A stretch of 64,000 nucleotides of DNA, from positions 124,001 through 188,000 of the forward strand of contig NZ_ATXJ01000003.1 in NCBI RefSeq assembly GCF_000421625.1, in the 5' to 3' direction. This document shows, piece by piece, positions 9,853 to 18,507 of the stretch (position 1 is the stretch's first letter; every line of letters begins with the position of its first letter). The stretch comes from Thermus islandicus DSM 21543 (lineage in GTDB: Bacteria > Deinococcota > Deinococci > Deinococcales > Thermaceae). Below the pieces are notes generated by a model. The model searched no databases and was not told the origin of the DNA. It saw only the letters and a list, made by a program, of their open reading frames with translations. A program made the translations under genes and the position numbers.

Positions 9853-10979
9853 GCTCCTCCCTCCTTCTTTGCGAAGAGCACCTTGTACTCCCTCGCCAAG
9901 AGGGTTTTGGCGTTGCCAAAGCGTGCCTCCAGCAGGGCCTCGTACTTGAGAAAGGGGTTGGCCACCAGAAAAAACCCACCGCCCGGCTTCAGCCGCGCCG
10001 CCGCCGCTTCCACGAAGGCCTGGGCCACATCCAGGATGACCGCGCCCCCCACGTGAAAGGGGGGGTTCGTTACTATGATGTCAAATCCCTCGCCCTCCGT
10101 CAAGGCCTCGTCCACGTCCGAGTGGAGGGCTTGCGCCCTTAGGCCGTTTTCCTCCAGGCTTCGCCTCAAGGAGAGCACGGAGGCCAGGTCGTCCTCCACC
10201 CCCACCACTTCTCCCCCCAGGCGGGCCAGGGGGAGGGAGAGGGCCCCGTAGCCTGCGCCCAGGTCCAAAACCCTCCTCCCCCGCACCCCCTCCCGGCCCA
10301 CCTCCCCTACCAAGGCCTCGAGGAGGAGGAGGGAGGCCTTGTCCACCTTCCCCGCGGAGAAGACTCCCGGGAGGTGGCGAAAGGCGAAGGTCTCCCCGAG
10401 GATCTGGGCTTGGAAGCCCCGCCACAGGGGGGGAAGGGGTGGGGAGGGCTTCTCCTTCTCCAGGAGGGCTACCCGGAAGGGCCCTTCCCGCCTCAGCACC
10501 TCCCCGTAGCCCAGGAGGTCCCGGGCCTCCTTGAAGTACCGCTCAAACCCCTTGTTCTTGTCCCCTCCCAGGTAGAGCCGCCCCCCGGGGCGGAGGGCCC
10601 GGGCCGCGGCCACCAGGCTCGCCTCCACGTAGGCCGTTCCCCTGCCGGCGGGAAGGGCTAGGACCACGAGGTCGTACCCTTCCTCCTCTGCTTCCCAGGG
10701 GAGGGCGAGCCGGGCCCTCAGGCCGCTCGCCTGGAGGCAGAGGTAGGCCGCCCGGGAGGTTTCCAGCCGCTCCACCGACATCTCCCCCTCCAGGGGGAGG
10801 CTGGCCCAGCCCACCCCGGGGTTCAGGTCCAGGGCCCGTTCCCCGAAGGGCTTCACGGTCTTCTGCAGGAGGTCGTAGACCGGGTCCCGGAACCCCCGGG
10901 CCCCGGGCTTCACGTAGAGGAGGCCCCCCGGCCGGGGCAAGGGGGTGAGGCGCCGGTACGCGTCCAGGGTCAGCCCCAC
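9849..10979 (-). CDS. rsmC: 16S rRNA guanine-N2 methyltransferase, RsmC-like
   Basis: 376 aa. Two tandem Rossmann methyltransferase domains as in RsmC: a degenerate N-terminal one (about 1-190) and a catalytic C-terminal one with [13 protein letters not shown] (SAM motif I, near residue 240) and the [11 protein letters not shown] catalytic motif, typical of N2-guanine or N6-adenine methylation. The T. thermophilus orthologue is a structurally studied 16S rRNA methyltransferase. GTG start; a TATCCT lies 8 bases upstream and overlaps GGGAGG, so leaderless or SD-led initiation is unclear. Cotranscribed with rpoD. Confidence 0.9.
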   Translation of the reverse strand: MGLTLDAYRRLTPLPRPGGLLYVKPGARGFRDPVYDLLQKTVKPFGERALDLNPGVGWASLPLEGEMSVERLETSRAAYLCLQASGLRARLALPWEAEEEGYDLVVLALPAGRGTAYVEASLVAAARALRPGGRLYLGGDKNKGFERYFKEARDLLGYGEVLRREGPFRVALLEKEKPSPPLPPLWRGFQAQILGETFAFRHLPGVFSAGKVDKASLLLLEALVGEVGREGVRGRRVLDLGAGYGALSLPLARLGGEVVGVEDDLASVLSLRRSLEENGLRAQALHSDVDEALTEGEGFDIIVTNPPFHVGGAVILDVAQAFVEAAAARLKPGGGFFLVANPFLKYEALLEARFGNAKTLLAREYKVLFAKKEGGA

Positions 10980-10999
10980 GTCCTCCCAGGATACGGGGC

Positions 11000-11028
11000 T
11001 TGGGCCGGTAGGGCAAATGTGCTAGTAT
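11000..11028 (+). promoter_or_regulatory. Promoter of ask (TTGGGC-N17-TAGTAT)
   Basis: TTGGGC at 11000-11005, a 17-base spacer, and TAGTAT at 11023-11028. The predicted start near 11035 gives a leader of about 33 bases with a GAGGGG-type SD. It lies in the 88-bp gap divergent from rsmC. Confidence 0.6.
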
Positions 11029-11067
11029 GCCTCTTCAAACCGCCTAGGGGCGGGCGAGGAGGGGAGC

Positions 11068-12285
11068 ATGGCCCTGGTGGTTCAGAAGTACGGTGGCACC
11101 TCTGTAGGCGACCTGGAGCGCATCCACAAGGTGGCCCAGCGCATCGCGCACTACCGGGAGAGGGGGCACAGGCTCGCGGTGGTGGTCTCGGCCATGGGGC
11201 ACACCACGGACGAGCTCATCGCCCTGGCCAAGCGGGTTCACCCAAGACCTCCCTTCCGCGAGCTGGACCTCCTCACCACCACGGGGGAGCAGGTTTCCGT
11301 GGCCCTCCTTTCCTTGCAGCTTTGGGCCATGGGGATCCCCGCCCGGGGGTTCGTTCAGCACCAGATCGGGATCCTGACCGACGGGCGCTACGGGGACGCC
11401 CGCATCCTGGAGGTGAACCCGGGGCGGATCCAGGAGGCCCTGGACCAGGGCTTTGTGGCGGTCATCGCTGGCTTCATGGGCACCACGAGGGAGGGGGAGA
11501 TCACCACCCTGGGCCGGGGGGGCTCGGACACCACCGCCGTGGCCATCGCGGCTGCCCTTGGGGCCAGGGAGTGCGAGATCTACACGGACACCGAGGGGGT
11601 CTACACCACCGACCCCCACCTGATCCCCGAGGCCCGGAAGCTCCCCGTGATCGGCTACGACCAGATGCTGGAGATGGCGGCCCTGGGGGCGAGGGTCCTC
11701 CACCCCCGGGCGGTGTACTACGCCAAACGCTACGGGGTGGTCCTCCACGTGCGCTCTAGCTTCTCCTACAACCCCGGTACCCTGGTGAAGGAGGTCGGTA
11801 TGGAGATGGGCAAAGCGGTGACGGGCGTGGCCCTGGACCTGGACCACGCCCAGATCGGCCTCATCGGCATCCCGGACCAGCCGGGCATCGCCGCCAAGGT
11901 TTTCCAGGCCCTGGCGGAAAGGGGCATCGCCGTGGACATGATCATCCAGGGGGTGCCCGGGCACGACCCCTCGCGGCAGCAGATGGCCTTCACGGTGAAG
12001 AAGGACTTCGCCCAGGAGGCCCTCGAGGCCCTGGAGCCCGTCCTCGCCGAGATCGGGGGGGAGGCGGTGCTCAGGCCCGAGATCGCCAAGGTTTCCATCG
12101 TGGGCGTGGGCCTGGCCTCGGCCCCGGAGATCCCCGCCAGGATGTTCCAGGCGGTGGCCTCCACCGGGGCCAACATAGAGATGATCGCCACCAGCGAGGT
12201 GCGGATCTCCGTCATCATCCCGGCGGCCTACGCCGAGGCGGCCCTGAGGGCGGTGCACCAGGCCTTTGAGCTGGACCAGGCCTGA
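11068..12285 (+). CDS. ask: Aspartate kinase, alpha subunit
   Basis: 405 aa. Phosphorylates aspartate, the first step to threonine, methionine and isoleucine; Thermus makes lysine by the aminoadipate route, so lysine feedback is not expected. The amino-acid kinase domain starts VVQKYGGTSVGD and has GRGGSDTTAVAIAAAL. Two ACT domains at about residues 265-405 (IGIPDQPGIAAKVF, IVGVGLASAPEIPARMF) bind effectors. The 3' part is also a separate beta subunit. It overlaps the downstream phosphoribosyltransferase by TGATG. Confidence 0.96.
   Translation: MALVVQKYGGTSVGDLERIHKVAQRIAHYRERGHRLAVVVSAMGHTTDELIALAKRVHPRPPFRELDLLTTTGEQVSVALLSLQLWAMGIPARGFVQHQIGILTDGRYGDARILEVNPGRIQEALDQGFVAVIAGFMGTTREGEITTLGRGGSDTTAVAIAAALGARECEIYTDTEGVYTTDPHLIPEARKLPVIGYDQMLEMAALGARVLHPRAVYYAKRYGVVLHVRSSFSYNPGTLVKEVGMEMGKAVTGVALDLDHAQIGLIGIPDQPGIAAKVFQALAERGIAVDMIIQGVPGHDPSRQQMAFTVKKDFAQEALEALEPVLAEIGGEAVLRPEIAKVSIVGVGLASAPEIPARMFQAVASTGANIEMIATSEVRISVIIPAAYAEAALRAVHQAFELDQA
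11800..12285 (+). CDS. ask: Aspartate kinase beta subunit (internal in-frame start)
   Basis: An in-frame ATG at codon 245 of ask (MEMGKAV) is preceded by GGAGG at 11790-11794, five bases away. It would give a 161-aa protein holding only the two regulatory ACT domains. T. thermophilus and Bacillus aspartokinase II are known to be alpha2beta2 enzymes made this way, so a second product from this frame is expected. The SD and ATG are seen; expression is inferred from the family. Confidence 0.8.
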   Translation: MEMGKAVTGVALDLDHAQIGLIGIPDQPGIAAKVFQALAERGIAVDMIIQGVPGHDPSRQQMAFTVKKDFAQEALEALEPVLAEIGGEAVLRPEIAKVSIVGVGLASAPEIPARMFQAVASTGANIEMIATSEVRISVIIPAAYAEAALRAVHQAFELDQA

Positions 12286-12749
12286 TGGAGCGCCTCCACC
12301 TCTCCTGGGAGGACCTTCTCCGGCTGGTCCGCCGCCTGGCGGAGGAGGTCTCCGGGGAGGCGTTTGACCTCCTTTTGGGCGTGGCCCGGGGGGGCCTGAT
12401 CCCCACGGCCCTCCTGGCCCAGGCCCTAGGCGTCCGGGACCTCCTCACCGCGGCCGTGATGTTCTACGAGGGCGAGGAGCCTTTACCCGAGCCCGTCTTC
12501 CTCCAGTTCCCCCCCGATCCCCTTCTCTTCGGCCGGCGGGTCTTGGTGGTGGACGACGTCTGGGAATCAGGCCGGACCGCCTACGCCGTAAAAGCGAGGG
12601 TCCTGAGGGCAGGGGGGACGCCCCTCGTGGCCACCCTCCACTTCAAGCCCGGCCGGAACCGGGTGCCGGACCGGCCTGACTTCTACGCCGAGGAAACCGA
12701 GGCCTGGGTGGTCTACCCCTGGGCCCCGGAGGCCTGGCCCAGGGGGTAG
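12285..12749 (+). CDS. Phosphoribosyltransferase (type I PRT fold)
   Basis: 154 aa. The PRPP-binding loop VLVVDDVWESGRTA lies near residues 86-99 and the hood/N-terminal strand LLLGVARGGLIPTALLAQ near 29-46. It resembles small Gpt/xanthine-hypoxanthine-type enzymes. The substrate is not fixed by sequence; purine salvage is likely. Translationally coupled to ask (TGATG). It converges on mdh with only 5 bp between stops. Confidence 0.8.
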   Translation: MERLHLSWEDLLRLVRRLAEEVSGEAFDLLLGVARGGLIPTALLAQALGVRDLLTAAVMFYEGEEPLPEPVFLQFPPDPLLFGRRVLVVDDVWESGRTAYAVKARVLRAGGTPLVATLHFKPGRNRVPDRPDFYAEETEAWVVYPWAPEAWPRG

Positions 12750-12754
12750 GCCCT

Positions 12755-13738
12755 TTAGATGAGGCCCAGGGCCTTCACCTGCTCCATCTCCTCCAAAAGC
12801 TCCTGGGCTGTGATCTCCATGCGCTTGCGGGCAAACGCAGGGATCTCCAGCCCCTCCACGATGCGGTAGGTGCCGTCCTTGGCGGTCACGGGGAAGGAGT
12901 AGACGATCCCCTCGGGGATCCCGTACTCCCCCTGGGAGGGGACGGCCATGGAAACCCAGTCCCCCTCGAGGGTGCCCAGGGCCCAGTCGCGGATGTGCTC
13001 AATGGCGGCGCTGGCGGCGCTGGCGGCGCTACTGGCCCCCCGGGCCTGGATGATGGCGGCCCCCCTCCCGGCCACGGTGGGGATGAACTCCTTTTCGTAC
13101 CACTCCATGTCCACGAGCTCCAGGGCGGGCCTCCCGTCCACCTCGGCGTGGAAGAGGTCGGGGAACATGGTGGAGGAGTGGTTGCCCCACACGGCGATCT
13201 TGCGGATGCGGTCCACGCCCACCCCGGTCTTCTTGGCCAGCTGGGCCTTGGCCCGGTTGTGGTCCAGCCGGGTCATGGCGGTGAAGTTCCGGGGGTCAAG
13301 GCCTGGGGCGTTCTTGTAGGCGATGAGGGCGTTGGTGTTGGCGGGGTTGCCCACCACCAGGACCTTGACGTCCCGCTTGGCCACCTCGGCGAGGGCCCGG
13401 CCCTGCTCGGTGAAGATCCGGCCGTTCATCTCCAGAAGGTCCCGCCGCTCCATCCCCGCCTTCCTGGGGGCGGCCCCCACCAAAAGGGCGTAGTCGGCCT
13501 CCTGGAAGGCCACCCTGGGGTCGTCCGTGGCCTCGAGGCCGGCGAGAAGGGGGAAGGCGCAGTCCTCCAGCTCCATGATGACCCCCTCCAGGGCTCTCAT
13601 GGCCTGGGGGATCTCCAGGAGCTTCAGGATCACGGGCTGGTCCTTCCCCAGCATCTCCCCCGCGGCGATGCGGAAGAGGAGGCTGTAGCCGATCTGGCCT
13701 GCGGCGCCGGTGACCGCCACGCGAACGGGGCTTTTCAT
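12755..13738 (-). CDS. mdh: Malate dehydrogenase
   Basis: 327 aa, the same length as the well-studied Thermus flavus/thermophilus enzyme. The NAD-binding motif [14 protein letters not shown] is at residues 11-24, the substrate arginines are in [11 protein letters not shown] and TRLDHNRA, and the catalytic histidine is in [12 protein letters not shown] near residue 187. A triplet-rich [15 protein letters not shown] stretch near residue 225 reflects a short GGCGCT repeat at 13006-13030. A strong SD (AAGGAGGT) precedes the ATG and a TAGAAT at 13772-13777 may be its -10. Confidence 0.97.
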   Translation of the reverse strand: MKSPVRVAVTGAAGQIGYSLLFRIAAGEMLGKDQPVILKLLEIPQAMRALEGVIMELEDCAFPLLAGLEATDDPRVAFQEADYALLVGAAPRKAGMERRDLLEMNGRIFTEQGRALAEVAKRDVKVLVVGNPANTNALIAYKNAPGLDPRNFTAMTRLDHNRAKAQLAKKTGVGVDRIRKIAVWGNHSSTMFPDLFHAEVDGRPALELVDMEWYEKEFIPTVAGRGAAIIQARGASSAASAASAAIEHIRDWALGTLEGDWVSMAVPSQGEYGIPEGIVYSFPVTAKDGTYRIVEGLEIPAFARKRMEITAQELLEEMEQVKALGLI

Positions 13739-13780
13739 CCTCTACCTCCTTCGGGCCTTCGCCCAGGGGGCATTCTACCC

Positions 13781-15514
13781 CTAGAGGCCACGGTAGATGC
13801 GCCTCTCCGCCTCTATGGCCTGGTCCAGCTCCTGGATCTCCCGCAAGAGCTCCAGGCTGGGGCTCTGTTTGAGAAGCTCCTTGAGCCTCACCCGCTTTTC
13901 CAGGTAGTAGGCCTCCCGTAGGCGGGCCAGGATCTTTTCCATCCTCTCGGGGAGTCGTTGGGGGTCCACCTCGGGGGCCAGGATGAGGCGCTCCAGGAGG
14001 ATGCCGCCGGCCTCCTTGCGGCTCAGGACGGACCTCAGGTATTCCTTGCGTTGCTCCTTGCGGGCCAACTCCAGAAACTCCCCCAGGAAGGAGCCCTCGG
14101 GGGGCCAGACGTGGTCGGCCACGTACAGAACCCACTCCCGGAAGTGCTCCTCGGGAAGGGAGAGGAGGAGGGCGATGACGTCTAGCTCCAAGAGGAGGGT
14201 GCGGTCCTTGGGCTCGGCCCGGGGGGGCGGGGGGGGCGGGGCGGCCCGGGTCCGCCTCCGGCTCAGGAGGTACTCGCTGAGCTCCTTAGGGGAAAGGCCC
14301 AGGCGCTCCGCCACCAGGGCTTTGAGCCTCTCAGCCACCGGGTCAAAGGGCTCGGGGGAGAGCATCCTCGGGGTGAGGGCCTCGAGGACCTTGCGCTTGT
14401 GCTCGGGCCGGGCGAGGTCCAGGCCCTTCACCGCCTCTTGGAAGCGGAACTCCACCTCGGGCAGGGCTTCCTCCAGGGCCTTCTGGAAAAGGGCGGGGCC
14501 TTTGGGGTGGAGGAGGAGCTCCCCGGGGTCCTTGACGGGGAGGCGCACGGCGTAGAAGAGAAACTTCCGGGCCGTCTCCAGGTCCAGGCTCTGGAGGGTG
14601 GCCTTCTGCCCGGCCTCGTCCGCGTCAAAGGCCAGGTAGACCTCCTGCACCTCCTGGGTCTTTAGAAGCCTCGCCTGCTCCTCGGAAAGCCCCGAGCCCA
14701 GCACGGCCACGGTCTCGGGGAAGCCCATCTGGTGCAGGGCGATGGCGTCAAAAAGCCCTTCCACCACGATGGCCCGCCCCTCCCGGAGCTTGGCCTTGGC
14801 CTCGGGGAAAGCGAAGAGGACCTCCCGCTTGCGGAAGAGGGGGGTCTCCGGGGAGTTCAGGTACTTGGGCCCCTCCTCCCCTAGGGCCCTACCCGTGAAG
14901 GCCACGATCCGGCCCAGGTGGTCCTTGATGGGAAAGGTGAGGCGGCCCCGGAAGCGGTCGTAGTACCGGCCGTCCTTTTCCGCCAGCACCCCTGCCTTGA
15001 ACCCTTCCTCCGGGCTCACCCCATGGCGGGCGAGGTGGGCGAGGAGGCCTTCCCCCCTTTGGGGGGCGTAGCCCAGGCCAAAGCGGGCCACGCTCTCCGG
15101 GGTGAGGCCCCGCTTCTCCAAGTACGCCCGGGCCTCCGGGTGGGCGTCAAGCCCCTCCTGGAAGTAGGCCTGGGCCAGCCTCAGGACCTCGTAGAGCTCC
15201 CGGCGGTTCGGGACACCCCCCCGCCTCGGGAGCTCCACCCCCGCCTCCTCCGCCAGGCGCTCCAGGGCGGCCTGGAAGTCCAGGCCCTCCATACGCTCCA
15301 CGAAGGCGATGAGGTCCCCCCCGGCCTTGCAGCCGAAGCAGTGGAAGAGGCCCTTCTCCTCGTCCACATAGAAGCTCGGGGTCTTTTCCTGGTGGAAGGG
15401 GCAGAGCCCCTTCCAGCGCCCCCGGCCCGCGGGCTTCAGGGCCACGTAGCGGGAGACCACCTCCTTAAGCGAGAGGCGGCGCTTGATGGCCTCTATGGCC
15501 TGAAGCGAATCCAT
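13781..15514 (-). CDS. dnaG: DNA primase
   Basis: 577 aa. Makes RNA primers at the replication fork. The N-terminal CHC2 zinc finger (LCPFHQEKTPSF ... FHCFGCKAGG, residues about 38-66) is followed by the RNA polymerase core with the TOPRIM motifs VVEGLFDAIAL and AFDADEAGQKAT. The C-terminal helicase-interaction domain is short. The gene lies at the 3' end of an operon behind the cyclase-like gene, overlapping it by 22 bp. This is not the common rpsU-dnaG-rpoD arrangement, although rpoD lies only about 4 kb away. Confidence 0.97.
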   Translation of the reverse strand: MDSLQAIEAIKRRLSLKEVVSRYVALKPAGRGRWKGLCPFHQEKTPSFYVDEEKGLFHCFGCKAGGDLIAFVERMEGLDFQAALERLAEEAGVELPRRGGVPNRRELYEVLRLAQAYFQEGLDAHPEARAYLEKRGLTPESVARFGLGYAPQRGEGLLAHLARHGVSPEEGFKAGVLAEKDGRYYDRFRGRLTFPIKDHLGRIVAFTGRALGEEGPKYLNSPETPLFRKREVLFAFPEAKAKLREGRAIVVEGLFDAIALHQMGFPETVAVLGSGLSEEQARLLKTQEVQEVYLAFDADEAGQKATLQSLDLETARKFLFYAVRLPVKDPGELLLHPKGPALFQKALEEALPEVEFRFQEAVKGLDLARPEHKRKVLEALTPRMLSPEPFDPVAERLKALVAERLGLSPKELSEYLLSRRRTRAAPPPPPPRAEPKDRTLLLELDVIALLLSLPEEHFREWVLYVADHVWPPEGSFLGEFLELARKEQRKEYLRSVLSRKEAGGILLERLILAPEVDPQRLPERMEKILARLREAYYLEKRVRLKELLKQSPSLELLREIQELDQAIEAERRIYRGL

Positions 15515-18087
15515 ACTCTCCCCCGGCTACCCCCGAAGCTGCGAACCCACCTTCCCAGGATACCGTATCCCCTCAGGTCCTCCTCGCCCCCTTCCCCCAC
15601 CAAGGCCGCCCTCCAGCCGCGGGTGAGGGGCACCGAGGGGGTGAATCCCAGGAGGTGGTCCACCTTTTCCCCCGCCTCCAGGAGGAGCTGCGCCCTCAGG
15701 AGCCGGGCCAGCTCCAAATGGACGGCGAAGCCGGTGCGGTGGGTCTGGTAGAGGAGGTACTGGGACAGGGCCTGGGCCTTAACTGGGGCGTGGGCAAAGC
15801 GGTAAAGGGCGAGGGAGAGGAGGGCCAGGTGGTAGACGTAGGGGTTGGCGAGCTTCCGGGCCTCCTTTAGGGCCTCCTTCAGGAGGCGTACGGGGCTTTC
15901 CCCACGGGAGAAGCGGTGGTGGGCTAGGGCCAGAAGGGCGAGGCCCTTCCCGTCCGGGTGCTTCAGGGCTTCCTGGAGGAGGTCTTCGCGGAGCCTGCCC
16001 CTGAGGGCCCAGGCCGTGAGGAGGGCCGCGGCAAGCCAGGGGTGGGGGGCTTCCCGGTAGGCCGCCTCCCCCTCGGCCAGGGCCTCCCTGAGGCGGCCCG
16101 TCTCCACGAGGAGGCGGAGGCGGGTGCTGCGGAACCGGGCCAGGGCCTCGAGGTCGCCTTGCGCTGCCTCCCCCAGGCAGGCCTCTGCCTCCTCGTGCCG
16201 CCCCAGGTCCATGAGGAGGCCCGCCCTGAGGCTCCGCTCCAGGAGCTTGAGGTCCGGAGGGGCCTGCGGGGGGAAGGGGTCCAGGGCCTCCAGGGCCCGC
16301 CGGGGCTGAAAGGCCCGCCAAAGAGCCCCGGCCAGATGGATCCGGGCCTGGGCCTCCTCCCGCGGGTAGGGCTTTAGGCCGGGCAGGAGGGGGAGGAGGT
16401 CAAGGGGGTGCTCCGCCTTCCCCAGGGCCTGGAGGATGGGGTCCTCGCTCCTGGGGCCCCGCTCGGCCTCCGGGGCCAGGCCTAGGGAGGCCAGGGCGTC
16501 CTGCAGCTCAGGCCGCAGGGCCTCCTCCAGGGAAGGGTCGGCCCGCATGGCCCTCTGGTAGAGGGGAACGGCCTCCTCCGGGTGCCCCTCCCGCCAGGCC
16601 TTTTGCGCCAGGAGGCGGAAGGTGAGGGCCGCCTCCCGCGCTTCCCCTGCCTCCTCCAGGTGCCGGGCGAGGGGGAGGAGGTCCTGCCGCGCCCGGAAAA
16701 AGCGCGCCGCTTCCCGGTGCCAGGCCCTTTGGCGTTCCTCGGGCACCAGGGCCCGGGCCACCTGGGCCACCTCGGGAAGGGGAGCGTTTCCCAAAAGGAG
16801 CCCCTCCCGCCAGAGCCTCTCGCGGGAAAAGGGACCGACGACCTCCTTTAGGAGCTCCTCCGGCACCTCCCCCAGCACCCCCCAGGCCAGGAGGGCCTGG
16901 CGCTCCCGGGGCGGGAGGGCGTCCAGGGCGGGCTGCAGGGTGAGGAGCAGGGGGGGTTTGGGGCCCCTCAGGGCCAGGTGGGGGGCGAAGAGGGGCCTAC
17001 GGCTCTCCACCAGGAGGAGGAGGTGGGGGAAGTCCTCCCGGAGCAACCTCTCCAGGGTAGGATCGGGATGGTGCAGGTCCTTGAGCACGAGGAGCAGGGG
17101 CCGGGGGAGGCGGAGGAGGACGCGCCGCCAGGCCTCGAGGATCGCCCCCTCCAGGGCCTCCCGGCTCCAGCCAGGCCGGGGTAGGAGGCCCAGGCTGTAC
17201 CGCCAGGCCGCCTCCAGCTTCGTTGGCAGGGCCGCGGAGGCGAGCAGGGCCTCTGGGGTGCCGAAGGCCCTCTCCACCGCCTCTAAGAGGGTGGCCCTCA
17301 GGGGGGTTTCGGGCCCCATGCGCTCTAGGACCACCGGGGGGAAGGGGGGGTGTTCCACGAACCGGTCCAGAAGGAGGCTCTTCCCGCTCCCCGGCGGGCC
17401 CACCAGGTTGAGGCGGGCGGGGGGCTTCTGGAAGACTCGGTGGAGGTGTTCCAGGAGGGCCTCTTCTTCGGGGCCCAAGGAAAGGCGCACCCTTAGGACC
17501 CGGTGGACCTCCACGGGGCCTAGCCCCTTGGCCTCCCTCGAGCCCAGGGGCTCGGTCTCGGTTCCGGGGGCCAGGGCGAGGGTGTGCCCCTCCGTGAGGA
17601 CCTCTTTGGGCTCCGCCAGCTTGGAGAGCCGTTCGGCCAGGACCACCGGGGGTCCGAGCACCGTGGGTTCCCCCGCCTGGCCGCTGCCCAGGGGGGCCCA
17701 GAGGGCCTCCCCGCTGGCCACCCCGGCCCGGGCGGGAAGGGGGGAGGCGCGCACCATCCTCAAGGCGGTCTCCAGCGCCCGCCAAGGTTCCTGGCCCCGG
17801 GCCCGCGGCGCCCCGAAGAGGACCAAAACGCCGTCCCCCAGAAAGCGGTGGACGAACCCCCCGTGGGCCCGGGCGATGCGGGCGGCCTCCTCCAAGGCCT
17901 CCTGAAGGTCGTGGTAGGCGGTACTTAGGCCCTTCCGGAAACGCTCGCTGGAGCGCACCAGGTCAAAGAAGACCACGCACACGAACCGCCGCTCCTCGGG
18001 CAGGAGAACCCCCAAGGGCTGGCCGCAGGCCATACAGAACCGGGCCTCCGGAGGGTTTTTCTGCCCGCAGGCGCAGCGCATCCTCAC
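15493..18087 (-). CDS. Zinc ribbon - class III cyclase-like - AAA ATPase - TPR protein
   Basis: 864 aa. The N-terminal zinc ribbon has two Cys pairs (CAC near residues 5-7, CMAC near 18-21). A class III nucleotide cyclase domain follows (about 30-200): the metal Asp is in VVFFDLVRSSERF and a second Asp in HRFLGDGVLVLFG. The usual Asn of the VNLA-x-RL motif is Val here (GPPVVLAERL) and the base-recognition Lys is Arg, so catalysis may be weak or lost. An AAA/NACHT-like ATPase follows (Walker A VGPPGSGKSLLLDRF near 230) and then helical TPR-like repeats (about 480-860). Probably a signal-transduction scaffold. Coupled to the upstream 136-aa gene by ATGA and overlapping dnaG downstream. Confidence 0.8.
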   Translation of the reverse strand: MRMRCACGQKNPPEARFCMACGQPLGVLLPEERRFVCVVFFDLVRSSERFRKGLSTAYHDLQEALEEAARIARAHGGFVHRFLGDGVLVLFGAPRARGQEPWRALETALRMVRASPLPARAGVASGEALWAPLGSGQAGEPTVLGPPVVLAERLSKLAEPKEVLTEGHTLALAPGTETEPLGSREAKGLGPVEVHRVLRVRLSLGPEEEALLEHLHRVFQKPPARLNLVGPPGSGKSLLLDRFVEHPPFPPVVLERMGPETPLRATLLEAVERAFGTPEALLASAALPTKLEAAWRYSLGLLPRPGWSREALEGAILEAWRRVLLRLPRPLLLVLKDLHHPDPTLERLLREDFPHLLLLVESRRPLFAPHLALRGPKPPLLLTLQPALDALPPRERQALLAWGVLGEVPEELLKEVVGPFSRERLWREGLLLGNAPLPEVAQVARALVPEERQRAWHREAARFFRARQDLLPLARHLEEAGEAREAALTFRLLAQKAWREGHPEEAVPLYQRAMRADPSLEEALRPELQDALASLGLAPEAERGPRSEDPILQALGKAEHPLDLLPLLPGLKPYPREEAQARIHLAGALWRAFQPRRALEALDPFPPQAPPDLKLLERSLRAGLLMDLGRHEEAEACLGEAAQGDLEALARFRSTRLRLLVETGRLREALAEGEAAYREAPHPWLAAALLTAWALRGRLREDLLQEALKHPDGKGLALLALAHHRFSRGESPVRLLKEALKEARKLANPYVYHLALLSLALYRFAHAPVKAQALSQYLLYQTHRTGFAVHLELARLLRAQLLLEAGEKVDHLLGFTPSVPLTRGWRAALVGEGGEEDLRGYGILGRWVRSFGGSRGRVWIRFRP

Positions 18088-18494
18088 TCCCTGAAGAGCA
18101 TCAGGGGCGGCCAGAGGAGGACCTCGGCCCCTTCGGACAAGGGGGTTTCCGCGTGGAGCAGGAGGGGGATGGGGCCTTCCAGGAGGTAGAACCCCTCCCC
18201 CAGGGGCCGGGTCCTTCCCCCCAGGCGGTAGGCGGCGCCTTCCCGCTCCAGGAAGGGGTCCCTGCGCAGGGGTCCCGCCTCCCGGACCACTCCGTGGAGC
18301 AGGGCCCGCACCCGGCCCGCGGGGGCCGGGGGGGCGCCTCGGTCAAAGGCGTAAACCACCTGCCCCGCCACCAGGACCTCCAACAAGGGGCTTCCCCAGG
18401 GTTCGGGGAAGAGGTGGACCTCCTGGGCGTGCTCCTGGAAGCGGGCGAAGAAGGATTCCGGGCTGTCCTCGAGGGCCCTCCCCTTGGGGTTCAT
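18084..18494 (-). CDS. Hypothetical protein, 136 aa
   Basis: I do not recognise a family. The sequence is a soluble mixed alpha/beta protein, rich in Pro and Arg, without signal peptide or membrane segment, and begins MNPKGRALEDSPESFFARFQ. It overlaps the cyclase-like gene by ATGA, so the two are probably coexpressed and may work together. A TAAACT 7 bases before its ATG suggests its own leaderless promoter inside the end of the helicase gene. Confidence 0.65.
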   Translation of the reverse strand: MNPKGRALEDSPESFFARFQEHAQEVHLFPEPWGSPLLEVLVAGQVVYAFDRGAPPAPAGRVRALLHGVVREAGPLRRDPFLEREGAAYRLGGRTRPLGEGFYLLEGPIPLLLHAETPLSEGAEVLLWPPLMLFRE

Positions 18495-18501
18495 GTAGGG
18501 G

Positions 18502-18507
18502 AGTTTA
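18502..18507 (-). promoter_or_regulatory. Leaderless -10 for the 136-aa/cyclase-like/dnaG unit
   Basis: TAAACT on the minus strand, seven bases, then ATG at 18494. It overlaps the helicase stop codon. This would let dnaG and the cyclase-like gene be transcribed without the helicase. Confidence 0.5.

Noticed and set aside
13006-13030. Short GGCGCTGGC tandem repeat as a mobile or phase-variable element
   Set aside because: It lies in mdh and encodes the Ala/Ser stretch known at this position in Thermus malate dehydrogenases. It is in frame and conserved.
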